From Pseudomonas marginalis (GTDB taxonomy: Bacteria; Pseudomonadota; Gammaproteobacteria; Pseudomonadales; Pseudomonadaceae), in the NCBI RefSeq assembly GCF_001645105.1, contig NZ_LKEG01000046.1:35158-76590 (forward strand): 41,433 nucleotides of DNA. The letters run 5' to 3'. Below are positions 16,011 through 24,271 of the stretch, piece by piece. The notes below the pieces were generated by a model. The model made no database searches. It was not told where the DNA came from and worked only from the letters and a program-made list of their open reading frames with translations. The translations under genes were made by a program, and so were the position numbers. How positions within the stretch are numbered: the first letter of the stretch is position 1; each line of letters begins with the position of its first letter.

Positions 16011-17132
16011 ATGAACAAAGTCGCGCTTATTACCGGGATTACCGGTCAGGATGGCTCGTACCTGGCGGAACTGCTGCTGGAAAAAGGCTATACCGTGCAC
16101 GGTCTCAAGCGACGTTCATCGTCGTTCAATACCCAGCGCATCGATCACATTTACCAGGACCCCCAGGCCCTGCATAAAAACCTGATCCTGCACTACGGCG
16201 ACCTGGCCGATTCGTCCAACCTGACGCGCATCATCCAGCAGATCCAGCCCGACGAAATCTACAACCTCGGCGCGCAATCCCATGTGGCCGTGAGCTTTGA
16301 TTCGCCGGAATACACCGCTGATGTGGATGCCTTGGGCACCCTGCGCATCCTCGAAGCGATCCGCCTGCTGGGCCTGGAAAAGAAGACCCGGTTCTACCAG
16401 GCTTCGACCTCCGAGTTGTACGGCCTGGTACAGGAGACCCCGCAAAAGGAAACCACGCCGTTCTACCCGCGCTCGCCCTATGCGGTGGCCAAGCTGTACG
16501 CCTACTGGATCACCGTGAACTTCCGCGAGGCCTACGGCCTGTATGCCTGCAACGGCATCCTGTTCAACCACGAGTCGCCGCGCCGTGGTGAAACCTTCGT
16601 GACACGCAAGATCACCCGTGCGCTGACTAACATCGCCTTGGGTCTGGAACAGTGCCTGTACATGGGCAACATGGATGCCCTGCGTGACTGGGGCCACGCC
16701 AAGGACTACGTGCGCATGCAGTGGATGATGCTGCAGCAGGACCGCCCGGAAGACTTTGTGATTGCCACCGGCGTGCAGTATTCGGTGCGCGACTTTATTC
16801 GCTGGTCGGCGGCGGAGTTGGGGCTGCAGTTACGTTTTGTCGGCGAAGGCGTGGAGGAGGTGGCGGTGGTCGAGCAGATCGACGGCGACCTGGCCCCTGG
16901 CATCCTGGTGGGGGATGTGATTGTGCGGGTGGACCCGCGTTATTTCCGCCCGGCAGAGGTGGAGACGCTGCTCGGCGACCCGTCCAAGGCCAAGCGTTCT
17001 TTAGGTTGGGTGCCGGAGATCAGTGCGCAGGAAATGTGTGCCGAAATGGTCCGCGAAGACCTCAAGGTCGCCCAGCGTCACGCCCTGTTGCGCCTGCATG
17101 GGCACGACGCACCGATTGCCGTGGAGAACTGA
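16011..17132 (+). CDS. gmd: GDP-mannose 4,6-dehydratase
   Basis: Extended short-chain dehydrogenase of 373 aa that converts GDP-D-mannose to GDP-4-keto-6-deoxymannose, the first step to GDP-L-fucose. The NADP-binding motif TGITGQDGSYLAELLLEKGY and the active-site YxxxK (SPYAVAKLY) with TSELYG are clear. ATG at 16011 has GGGAGA 7 bases upstream, while an in-frame extension to 15969 lacks support. It is followed 2 bases later by fcl, its pathway partner. Confidence 0.97.
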   Translation: MNKVALITGITGQDGSYLAELLLEKGYTVHGLKRRSSSFNTQRIDHIYQDPQALHKNLILHYGDLADSSNLTRIIQQIQPDEIYNLGAQSHVAVSFDSPEYTADVDALGTLRILEAIRLLGLEKKTRFYQASTSELYGLVQETPQKETTPFYPRSPYAVAKLYAYWITVNFREAYGLYACNGILFNHESPRRGETFVTRKITRALTNIALGLEQCLYMGNMDALRDWGHAKDYVRMQWMMLQQDRPEDFVIATGVQYSVRDFIRWSAAELGLQLRFVGEGVEEVAVVEQIDGDLAPGILVGDVIVRVDPRYFRPAEVETLLGDPSKAKRSLGWVPEISAQEMCAEMVREDLKVAQRHALLRLHGHDAPIAVEN

Positions 17133-17134
17133 GC

Positions 17135-18112
17135 ATGGCACGCGATCTTGATGCACGGATCTTTGTCGCCGGCCATCGCGGCATGGTCGGTTCGGCCATT
17201 GTTCGCAGGCTGTGGGCGCTGGGGTATACGCAGATCCTTACCGCTGGCCGCGATGAACTGGACCTGCTCGACTCGGCGGCGGTGCAGGCGTACTTCGCCG
17301 GGCACCGTGTGGACCAGGTGTACCTGGCGGCCGCCAAGGTCGGCGGGATTCACGCCAACGCCACGTACCCGGCCGATTTCATTTACCAGAACCTGATGAT
17401 CCAGGCCAACGTGATAAACGCTGCCCACTGCCACGGCGTGCAGCACCTGTTGTTCCTTGGCTCATCGTGCATCTACCCGGTGCATGCGCCGCAGCCGATG
17501 ATCGAGGCGGTGTTGCTGGACGGCGCGCTGGAGCCCACCAACGAGCCCTACGCGGTGGCCAAGATTGCCGGGATCAAGCTGTGCGAGAGCTACAACCGCC
17601 AGCACGGGCGCGATTACCGCAGTGTGATGCCGACCAACCTGTATGGGCCGGGTGATAACTATCACCCGGAGAACAGCCACGTGATTGCAGCCTTGTTGCG
17701 ACGTTTTCATGAGGCGACCCAGCGCGGTGATGACGAGGTGGTGATCTGGGGCAGCGGCCGCCCGCGCCGTGAGTTTTTGCATGTAGATGATATGGCGGCG
17801 GCCAGTGTGCACGTGATGGAACTCGACGCCGCGCGCTACCGCGAGCAGACCCAGCCGATGCGCTCGCACCTGAACGTCGGCACTGGCGTGGATTGCACCA
17901 TCGCCGAGCTGGCAGAGGCGCTGGTGCGGGTCACCGGGTTCCGGGGGCGCTTGCGCTTCGACGCCAGCAAGCCCGACGGCGCGCCGCGCAAATTGCTGGA
18001 TGTAAGCCGTATCAACGCCCTCGGTTGGGAAGCCTACGTGCCGTTGGAAGAGGGCCTGCGCGATGCCTACAACGCTTACCTCGCCGCGCTCGAACAGCCT
18101 CGGGGCCAGTGA
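17135..18112 (+). CDS. fcl: GDP-L-fucose synthase (GDP-4-keto-6-deoxymannose epimerase-reductase)
   Basis: Short-chain dehydrogenase of 325 aa that epimerises and reduces the Gmd product to GDP-L-fucose with NADPH. The N-terminal GHRGMVGSAIVRRL binds NADP. SSCIYP, EPYAVAKIAG (YxxxK) and NLYGPGDNYHPENSHVI are family hallmarks. It starts 2 bases after gmd and shares one base with the wcaI start. A much longer in-frame reading from 16721 is an artefact of overlap with gmd. Confidence 0.96.
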   Translation: MARDLDARIFVAGHRGMVGSAIVRRLWALGYTQILTAGRDELDLLDSAAVQAYFAGHRVDQVYLAAAKVGGIHANATYPADFIYQNLMIQANVINAAHCHGVQHLLFLGSSCIYPVHAPQPMIEAVLLDGALEPTNEPYAVAKIAGIKLCESYNRQHGRDYRSVMPTNLYGPGDNYHPENSHVIAALLRRFHEATQRGDDEVVIWGSGRPRREFLHVDDMAAASVHVMELDAARYREQTQPMRSHLNVGTGVDCTIAELAEALVRVTGFRGRLRFDASKPDGAPRKLLDVSRINALGWEAYVPLEEGLRDAYNAYLAALEQPRGQ

Positions 18113-19320
18113 TGAAGATCCTTTTGTACGGCATCAATTACAGCCCGGAGCTGACCGGCATCGGCAAATACAGCGGGGAACAGGCGCGCTGGCTGGCGGC
18201 GCAAGGGCATGCAGTGCGCGTGGTGACCGCACCGCCGTATTACCCGCAGTGGCAGGTGGGCGAGGGCTATTCGCCGTGGCGTTTTCGCACCGAGCAGGAC
18301 GCCGGCGTCACCGTGATTCGCTGCCCGCTGTATGTGCCGCGCCAGCCCACGGCGCTGACGCGCCTGCTGCACCTGGTGAGCTTTTCCGCCAGCTCGTGCC
18401 TGGCGGTCCTGGGGCAACTGCGCTGGAAGCCGGACCTGGTGATCCTGGTGGTGCCCACGCTGTTTTGTGCGCCCCAGGCGCTGCTGCTGGCCAAGCTGAG
18501 TGGCGCGCGCTCGGTGCTGCATATCCAGGATTATGAAGTGGATGCGATGTTTGGCCTGGGCATGGGCAGCGGCTCGCTGCTGCGACGCTTGGCGTTCGGC
18601 ATCGAGCGCTGGCTGTTGCGGCGCTTTGATCGGGTCTCGACGATTTCCAGCGGCATGCTCGACAAGGCCCGTGGCAAAGGCGTGAACAGCAAGCGGCTGA
18701 TGTTCTTTCCCAACTGGTCGGAGACTGCGCGTTTTCGCCAGGTGCCGCACAACCGCGCGTTGCTTGAACGCTTGGGTGTGCCGCCGGGCGCCAAGGTGCT
18801 GTTGTACGCCGGCAATATCGGTGAGAAGCAAGGCCTGGAGCTGATTCTGGATGCGGCGCGGGCCCACGTCGATCGTACGGAGGTGGTGTTCCTGATTGTC
18901 GGCCAGGGCACTGGCAAGGCGCGTTTGCTTGAGCGTGTACACAACGAAGGCCTGCGCAATGTGCTGTTCGCGCCCTTGCAGGCTTACGAGGATTTACCCG
19001 CGCTGCTGGCCTCGGCTGACGGGCACCTGGTGATCCAGAAACGTGGGGTGGCCGATTCCGTCTTGCCGTCCAAGCTCACCAACATTCTGGCGGTGGGCGG
19101 TCATGCAATTATCACCGCCGACCCCGGCACCACCCTCGGCCGCCTGTGCGAGGAGCACCCAGGCATTGCGGTGTTGATCGAACCGGAATCGCTCGCGGCG
19201 CTGAACGCCGGGATCGAGCAGGTTCTGGCATTGCCTGCGGGCAATAGTGTGGCGTTGAACTACGCCAAGGAGTTCCTCGACAAGGAACGCATTCTGCAAC
19301 GTTTTCTGGCACAGGTCTGA
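18112..19320 (+). CDS. wcaI: WcaI-like glycosyltransferase (GT4)
   Basis: GT-B fold glycosyltransferase of 402 aa, closely matching E. coli colanic acid WcaI: MKILLYGINYSPELTGIGKY, TAPPYYPQWQVGEGYS, HIQDYEVDAMFGLG, FFPNWSE, YAGNIGEKQGLE, VLPSKLTNILAVGG. In colanic acid synthesis WcaI is, as I recall, the enzyme that adds fucose to the lipid-linked glucose made by WcaJ. That would fit the gmd-fcl genes just upstream. The ATG at 18112 overlaps the fcl stop by one base. Confidence 0.93.
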   Translation: MKILLYGINYSPELTGIGKYSGEQARWLAAQGHAVRVVTAPPYYPQWQVGEGYSPWRFRTEQDAGVTVIRCPLYVPRQPTALTRLLHLVSFSASSCLAVLGQLRWKPDLVILVVPTLFCAPQALLLAKLSGARSVLHIQDYEVDAMFGLGMGSGSLLRRLAFGIERWLLRRFDRVSTISSGMLDKARGKGVNSKRLMFFPNWSETARFRQVPHNRALLERLGVPPGAKVLLYAGNIGEKQGLELILDAARAHVDRTEVVFLIVGQGTGKARLLERVHNEGLRNVLFAPLQAYEDLPALLASADGHLVIQKRGVADSVLPSKLTNILAVGGHAIITADPGTTLGRLCEEHPGIAVLIEPESLAALNAGIEQVLALPAGNSVALNYAKEFLDKERILQRFLAQV

Positions 19321-19325
19321 CGAGT

Positions 19326-19784
19326 ATGTGGCTTGATTTACCGACCTTCCAAACGGTCGTAGCGTCGACGCCCCTGGTGGCGATCGACCTGGTGGTACGC
19401 AACCGTCGTGGCGATGTTTTGCTCGGCCTGCGTGTGAATCGACCGGCCTACGGCTTCTGGTTCGTGCCCGGTGGGCGCATCCAGAAAAACGAAAGCCTGG
19501 ACGGCGCCTTCCGACGCATCACCCAGGATGAACTGGGGCACCCCTTCGAGCGCGCGACTGCACGGCTGCTGGGGGTGTTCGAGCATTTCTACGATGACAG
19601 TGTGTTTGCCAACGCCGGGGCCGGGCCGGACACCCACTATGTGGTGCTCAGCTACTGCCTGGAGCTGGCCAGCGACGAAACCCTGCAGCCGCCTACGGAA
19701 CAACACCAGCAATACCGTTGGTGGCCGGAGGATGAACTGCGCTTCAGCCAGCGGGTGCATGCCAACACCCGCGCCTATTTCTGA
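19326..19784 (+). CDS. gmm: GDP-mannose mannosyl hydrolase (NUDIX), WcaH/Gmm
   Basis: NUDIX-fold hydrolase of 152 aa that splits GDP-mannose (and GDP-glucose) to GDP and sugar. Close match to E. coli WcaH: STPLVAIDLVVRNRRGDVLL, NRPAYGFWFVPGGRIQKNES, VFEHFYDDSVF, YVVLSYCLEL, VHANTRAYF. As in that family, the NUDIX box is altered (GGRIQKNESLDGAFRRITQD rather than the canonical REUXEE). It may balance GDP-mannose against GDP-fucose. It begins 5 bases after wcaI. Confidence 0.95.
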   Translation: MWLDLPTFQTVVASTPLVAIDLVVRNRRGDVLLGLRVNRPAYGFWFVPGGRIQKNESLDGAFRRITQDELGHPFERATARLLGVFEHFYDDSVFANAGAGPDTHYVVLSYCLELASDETLQPPTEQHQQYRWWPEDELRFSQRVHANTRAYF

Positions 19785-19807
19785 TGCTCTCGCCCAAGGA
19801 TGCCCTC

Positions 19808-21217
19808 ATGTTAATACCCGTGATCATGGCTGGCGGTTCGGGGTCGCGCCTGTGGCCGCTCTCGCGGCAATTGAACCCCAAGCAGTTCCTGCGCCTGACC
19901 GATGCGCACCTGTCGATGCTGCAGCAGACCATCACACGCCTGACCGGCGCCAACGTGGGCTTGCCCCAGTTGATCTGCAACGAGCAGCACCGCTTTCTGG
20001 TGGCTGAGCAATTGCGCCAGTTGGGCCTGGAACAGGCGAGCATTCTGCTGGAACCGGTGGGGCGCAACACGGCGCCGGCCATCGCGCTGGCGGCGTGCAA
20101 GGCGGTGGCCGAGGCCCACGACCCGGTCCTGCTGGTGCTGGCGGCGGACCACCTGATCGAAGACATCCCGGCGTTCCATGCCAGCCTGGAAGTGGCGTTG
20201 CCCCTGGCCCGGGCCGGCAAGCTGGTGACCTTCGGCATCACCCCCACCTGTGCGCACACCGGCTACGGCTACATCGAACAGGGCGTGGCGGTGGGCGAGG
20301 GCGGTTACCGGGTCAAGCGCTTTGTCGAGAAGCCGGACGCCACCACCGCCGCGAAATACGTGGCCAGCGGTGACTACGCCTGGAACAGCGGCATGTTCAT
20401 GTTCCGTGCCAGCCGTTACCTGGAAGAGTTGGAGCGCTTTCAGCCGGCGATCCTCGAAGCGTGTCGCGTGGCGTTGGAAGGTGGCAGCCAGGACCTGCCG
20501 TTCACCCGCGTGCACAGCGCAACGTTTGCCGCGTGCCCGGACGTCTCCGTCGACTACGCCGTGATGGAAAAAACCAGCGAGGCCGTGATGGTGCCGTTGC
20601 AGGCCGGCTGGAGCGATATCGGCTCGTGGTCGGCGCTGTGGGAGGCCAGTGCCAAAGATGCCAACGGCAATGTGCTGCGCGGCGATGGGCTGGCGCTCGA
20701 CACCCGCGACACCTACGTCCACGCCGACAGCCGATTGGTCGCCACTGTCGGGGTGCAGGACCTGATCATTGTCGAGACCAAGGACGCGGTGCTGGTGGCG
20801 CACAAGGACCAGGTGCAGCAGGTCAAGGGCATCGTCGACCAGCTTAAACAGGCGGGGCGGCATGAGCACCTCAACCACCGTGAAGTGTATCGGCCGTGGG
20901 GCATGTATGACTCGGTGGACAGCGGCCAGCGCTACCAGGTCAAGCGCATCACCGTGAAGCCGGGGGCCAAGCTGTCGGTGCAGATGCATCACCACCGCGC
21001 CGAGCACTGGATTGTGGTGAGTGGCACGGCGCGGGTCACCAATGGCGAGCAGACGTACCTGGTCTCGGAGAACCAGTCGACCTATATCCCTATCGGCCAG
21101 GTGCACGCGTTGGAAAACCCAGGCGTGATCCCGTTGGAGTTGATCGAGGTGCAGTCGGGGTCTTATTTGGGCGAGGACGACATTGTGCGCTTTGAAGACA
21201 AGTACGGTCGGGCCTGA
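19808..21217 (+). CDS. manC: Mannose-1-phosphate guanylyltransferase / mannose-6-phosphate isomerase
   Basis: Bifunctional enzyme of 469 aa supplying GDP-mannose for the gmd-fcl branch. The guanylyltransferase signature IMAGGSGSRLWPLSR lies at the N-terminus, with FVEKPD, WNSGMF and GWSDIGSWSALW further on. The C-terminal cupin (from about 350) has YRPWG and the metal-binding MHHHRAEHW. ATG at 19808 has AAGGA 8-9 bases upstream; an in-frame ATG at 19784 overlapping gmm is less likely. P. fluorescens usually has other GDP-mannose genes for alginate, so this is probably a dedicated copy. No phosphomannomutase lies here (AlgC would serve). Confidence 0.96.
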   Translation: MLIPVIMAGGSGSRLWPLSRQLNPKQFLRLTDAHLSMLQQTITRLTGANVGLPQLICNEQHRFLVAEQLRQLGLEQASILLEPVGRNTAPAIALAACKAVAEAHDPVLLVLAADHLIEDIPAFHASLEVALPLARAGKLVTFGITPTCAHTGYGYIEQGVAVGEGGYRVKRFVEKPDATTAAKYVASGDYAWNSGMFMFRASRYLEELERFQPAILEACRVALEGGSQDLPFTRVHSATFAACPDVSVDYAVMEKTSEAVMVPLQAGWSDIGSWSALWEASAKDANGNVLRGDGLALDTRDTYVHADSRLVATVGVQDLIIVETKDAVLVAHKDQVQQVKGIVDQLKQAGRHEHLNHREVYRPWGMYDSVDSGQRYQVKRITVKPGAKLSVQMHHHRAEHWIVVSGTARVTNGEQTYLVSENQSTYIPIGQVHALENPGVIPLELIEVQSGSYLGEDDIVRFEDKYGRA

Positions 21218-21397
21218 AGTTTTCCGACAATTAATAACATTTTAAATAACTTCACGGGCGCCAATGTATTGAAGGCCGGGCGCTTCGCCGATAAAACGTT
21301 ATTTTTTAACCGCGGCGTTAATTATTCGCCGTCTGGTGCACTGTTTAGTTGAATGGCACTATCGGACTGACCATTCACTGACGATAAGGAGTCTGAG
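21218..21397 (+). promoter_or_regulatory. Internal promoter/leader region before the export genes
   Basis: Gap of 180 bases, AT-rich at both ends, between manC and the small secreted protein. It contains GTTATTTTTT (21298-21307), which resembles the repeat before wzb. It also contains CGGCG-N9-CGCCG (21313-21331) and a TGAATGG/CCATTCA inverted repeat (21350-21377) just upstream of a strong ribosome-binding site (AAGGAG). It probably holds a second promoter so that export genes can be expressed separately from sugar genes. No sigma-factor consensus is clear enough to call. Confidence 0.5.
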
Positions 21398-21637
21398 ATG
21401 AGAACACCACTGGCTATTATTGTACTCAGTATCCTGAGTACTTCTGCGTTGGCCGTTGAGTTGCCGTTGGGGCTCGATACCACGGTGGCGGGCACGGTGA
21501 CGGTGGGGCAAACCCTGCTGGTCGGCAGCGCCCTCATCGCCGGTGTTGCGGCGGCTTCCAACAGCGGCGGCAGTTCCAATGGCGGCACCACCACGGGTAC
21601 CACCGGCACGACCGGCACCACCGGTACCGGCAACTAA
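21398..21637 (+). CDS. yjbE: Small secreted Thr/Gly-rich protein, YjbE/GfcA-like
   Basis: Protein of 79 aa with a signal peptide (MRTPLAIIVLSILSTSALA, probable cleavage before VELPLG), a hydrophobic middle (TLLVGSALIAGVAAA) and a low-complexity tail of Gly, Ser and Thr (repeated GTT). E. coli YjbE and GfcA have the same architecture and sit at the head of yjbEFGH and gfcABCDE, as here. Function is unknown even in E. coli. A strong AAGGAG site precedes the ATG, and a terminator follows, so this protein is likely made in excess of the export proteins. Confidence 0.82.
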   Translation: MRTPLAIIVLSILSTSALAVELPLGLDTTVAGTVTVGQTLLVGSALIAGVAAASNSGGSSNGGTTTGTTGTTGTTGTGN

Positions 21638-21658
21638 GTTGTAAACCTTCCGCTTTTC

Positions 21659-21696
21659 AGACCGCTTGGAATCCCCACCCAAGTGGTCTTTTTTTC
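21659..21696 (+). terminator. Rho-independent terminator between yjbE-like gene and wza
   Basis: AGACCGCTTGG and CCAAGTGGTCT form an 11-bp stem with one G-T pair and a 9-base loop, followed by seven T. It lies inside the presumed export operon, so it must be leaky or attenuated for wza and downstream genes to be expressed from the upstream promoter. Confidence 0.85.
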
Positions 21697-21725
21697 TTGT
21701 CGATTATCGCGAGTGTCCTAGCACT

Positions 21726-22838
21726 ATGATGCGTATTTTTTCTGTTGCGGCTATGGCCGCTGCATTGTTGCAAGGCTGCATGTTTGCCCCGGGCCAATAT
21801 ATGGACACGGCGGCGATGACCGAGCAGGGTGGCGCTGAAAGTAGCCGCGTGGATTTAATTCCGATAACGCCCAAGTTACTCGCCATGGACGCGGCCACTC
21901 ATGTGCCGTATTCCATCCCGGCAGAACTGTTGAGTTATAAGCCTGGCCCGTATTTGATCGGTGCCAATGATGCGCTGTATATCACGGTGTGGGATCACCC
22001 CGAACTGACGGCGCCTTCCGGTCCACAACAACAGATCGATGCCAACGGTCGCCTGGTCAGCCCCGAGGGCAACCTGTTCTACCCCTACGTGGGCGAACTG
22101 ACTGCCAAAGGGCGCTCCATTGAAGCGTTGCGCAGCGAGATCACCGACAAGCTACGCCAGTACATCGACAGTCCCCAGGTGGACGTCAGCGTGCTGCGGT
22201 TTGCCAGCCAGCGTGTGGTGATTACCGGCGCGGTAGCCAAGGCCGGGCCGGTGCCGATCACGACCATCCCGATGAACGTGATGGAGGCCATGGGCGCCGC
22301 AGGGATCGACCCGCTCAATGCCGACCTGTCGAACCTCACGCTCACCCGTGACGGCAAGCGCTACACCCTGGACCTCGACACGCTCAACCTTGCACAGTCG
22401 CGCGTGAACGACATCTACCTCAAGGACGGCGACCAGCTGTACCTGGCCTACAACGACCGCAAGCGCATCTACGTGATGGGGGAGGTCATGCAGCCTCGCG
22501 CCCTGAGCTTCAAGACCCGCAGCATGAACCTCTCCGACGTGCTCGGCTCGGTGGGCGGGGTCAACCAGAACACCTCCAACGCGGATGCCATCTACGTGAT
22601 CCGTGGCGCGCAGAACATGGCGACAGAGCCGGCCAAGGTGTACCAGCTGGAAGCCGCGTCTCCGTCGGCCATGGCACTGGCCACGCGCTTTGATGTGCAG
22701 CCCCAGGATGTGGTGTTCGTCGGCCCCGCCAATATCACCCGGTGGAACCGCTTTATCAGCCAGTTGATCCCTTCCGCCACGATCGTCGGCATTGGCGCGT
22801 CCACCCAGAACAACCTGAGCGAAGCCAGCAACCGATAG
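21726..22838 (+). CDS. wza: Wza-type outer-membrane polysaccharide export lipoprotein
   Basis: Lipoprotein of 370 aa forming the outer-membrane exit channel. The signal peptide MMRIFSVAAMAAALLQGC has a lipobox ending at Cys18. Poly_export domain: LIGANDALYITVWDHPELT, SPEGNLFYPYVGELTAKG, DSPQVDVSVLRFASQRVVITG. SLBB-type repeats follow (VMGEVMQPRALSFKT) and the C-terminus TRWNRFISQLIP matches the alpha-helical barrel segment of E. coli Wza. ATG at 21726 or 21729 is chosen over an upstream TTG at 21666 that would lie inside the terminator. The ribosome-binding site is weak. Confidence 0.95.
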   Translation: MMRIFSVAAMAAALLQGCMFAPGQYMDTAAMTEQGGAESSRVDLIPITPKLLAMDAATHVPYSIPAELLSYKPGPYLIGANDALYITVWDHPELTAPSGPQQQIDANGRLVSPEGNLFYPYVGELTAKGRSIEALRSEITDKLRQYIDSPQVDVSVLRFASQRVVITGAVAKAGPVPITTIPMNVMEAMGAAGIDPLNADLSNLTLTRDGKRYTLDLDTLNLAQSRVNDIYLKDGDQLYLAYNDRKRIYVMGEVMQPRALSFKTRSMNLSDVLGSVGGVNQNTSNADAIYVIRGAQNMATEPAKVYQLEAASPSAMALATRFDVQPQDVVFVGPANITRWNRFISQLIPSATIVGIGASTQNNLSEASNR

Positions 22839-22850
22839 GGTGGAACCTGC

Positions 22851-23504
22851 GTGAACACTCTGAAAATCGCTACGTATGCGGGGTTGGCGTGGCTGTTGGC
22901 TGGTTGTAATCCGTTGATGACGGCCTCTCTCGATACCTTCAAGGCTGCCGTGGCCGGGCCTGCGCCGCTGGGGTTGACCCAAGCCCAGGTGGATGCGGTG
23001 CCGTTTCCCCAGATCAAGGTCACCACGGTGTCCAGCGAAGGCGTGATGGCGCTGATTCGCCAGCGCGACGACCTGCAATTCTGGGTCGCGTCCGGCAAGC
23101 AAGTGCTGCTGCTGCGCGACGGCCTGGTGGTGCGCACGGTCGGCCTCGGGGCTGACCTGGATGGCACGCGTTGGCAGGGGCAATCGCCCTTTCAGCAAGG
23201 GCTGCACCGGGTGCCGGATGGCTACCTCAGCACACGGCAGATCGACCTGGTGGGCGGCTATCGGATGGGCATTACGGTCACCAGCCGCCTGACGCGCAAG
23301 GGCATCGAAACCCTCGAGATTCTGGACAAGCCCTACGCCCTGTTGCGGGTTGACGAAGACGTGGAGGCGGCCGGTTTTCACGCCCGCAACCGCTACTGGG
23401 TGGACCCGGTGAACGGTTTTATCGTGCAGAGCGAGCAACACCTCACGCCCGACCTGAGCCTGACCATCACCCAACTGCAACCGACCCGCAAGGACGCCCG
23501 ATGA
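22851..23504 (+). CDS. yjbF: YjbF/GfcB-like outer-membrane lipoprotein
   Basis: Lipoprotein of 217 aa starting with GTG at 22851 (GGTGGA upstream). Signal peptide with lipobox LLAGC, Cys19. The body (VMALIRQRDDLQFWVASGKQ; GLHRVPDGYLSTRQIDLVGG; RYWVDPVNGFIVQSEQHL) matches the YjbF/GfcB/YmcC family, which is found with group 4 capsule and Yjb polysaccharide systems. Exact role unknown; probably part of periplasm-to-surface transport. It overlaps yjbG by ATGA. Confidence 0.88.
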   Translation: MNTLKIATYAGLAWLLAGCNPLMTASLDTFKAAVAGPAPLGLTQAQVDAVPFPQIKVTTVSSEGVMALIRQRDDLQFWVASGKQVLLLRDGLVVRTVGLGADLDGTRWQGQSPFQQGLHRVPDGYLSTRQIDLVGGYRMGITVTSRLTRKGIETLEILDKPYALLRVDEDVEAAGFHARNRYWVDPVNGFIVQSEQHLTPDLSLTITQLQPTRKDAR

Positions 23505-24271
23505 TTGTTCGACGACTCGGGGCGCTGCTGCTGTTATGTGGCTGCGCCCCGCTGTGCCTGGCCGCGACCCTGACGGTCAGCGGCCAGGTGCGTAACCCAG
23601 GCCCTGTGGTGCTGCAAGCCGACGCGCGTTTGCTGGATGTGATCACTGCTTCGCAACCGGATGCCCAAGGCTATTGGCTCGGGGCGGCCTGGTTGCATCA
23701 GCCTCTGCTTGAAGCCCAGGCACGGCTCAAGGCCGGTGTGTTGTTCGACCTGCAAACCCTGCACCAGGCCGCGTTGGCGGCAGGGCGCGAAGATCGGGCC
23801 CGTGCAGCCGCGCAGCTTTATCAGCAGGTGCAGGCGTTGCCGGTGACCGGCCGCCAGGCGGCGGTGCTAGACCCGGTAGCGGTGGAAGTGGGGTTTGCGC
23901 CGAACCTGCCGGTCAGTAGTGGCGACCGCCTGGTGTATCCGCCGAGGCCCGACAGCGTGCGGGTACTGGGCGCGGTTGCCCGCGCGTGCACCTTGGCATT
24001 TGCGCCGTTGCAGCAGGGGAGTGCCTACCTCGATGCATGCCCGGCGTCGAAGGCGGCGGACACCGATTACCTGTGGCTGATCCAACCCGACGGGCACGTC
24101 ACGCGCCTGGGCATTGCATCCTGGAACCGCGAGGAGGGCGCGCCGCCCGCGCCCGGCAGCACGTTGCTGGTGCCGATCCGCAGCGACGACCTGGACCCGC
24201 CCACGCCTGAACTGAATCAGCAATTGGCCGAGTTTCTCGCCACCCAACCCCTGGCCGAGGTCACGCCTTGA
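23501..24271 (+). CDS. yjbG: YjbG/GfcC-like periplasmic capsule protein
   Basis: Exported protein of 256 aa. A signal peptide spans about 1-21 (LLLLCGCAPLCLA); the LLCGC could also be read as a lipobox, though GfcC is soluble. The ubiquitin-like SLBB-type region TLTVSGQVRNPGPVVLQADA starts the mature protein, and VRVLGAV repeats a similar strand pattern later. Family length and position between YjbF and YjbH support the call. Thought to assist Wza-linked export. It overlaps both neighbours by 4 bases. Confidence 0.87.
   Translation: MIVRRLGALLLLCGCAPLCLAATLTVSGQVRNPGPVVLQADARLLDVITASQPDAQGYWLGAAWLHQPLLEAQARLKAGVLFDLQTLHQAALAAGREDRARAAAQLYQQVQALPVTGRQAAVLDPVAVEVGFAPNLPVSSGDRLVYPPRPDSVRVLGAVARACTLAFAPLQQGSAYLDACPASKAADTDYLWLIQPDGHVTRLGIASWNREEGAPPAPGSTLLVPIRSDDLDPPTPELNQQLAEFLATQPLAEVTP

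Noticed and set aside
22152..23480. 442-codon minus-strand reading frame across wza and yjbF
   Set aside because: It spans two real genes on the other strand and has no recognisable domain.
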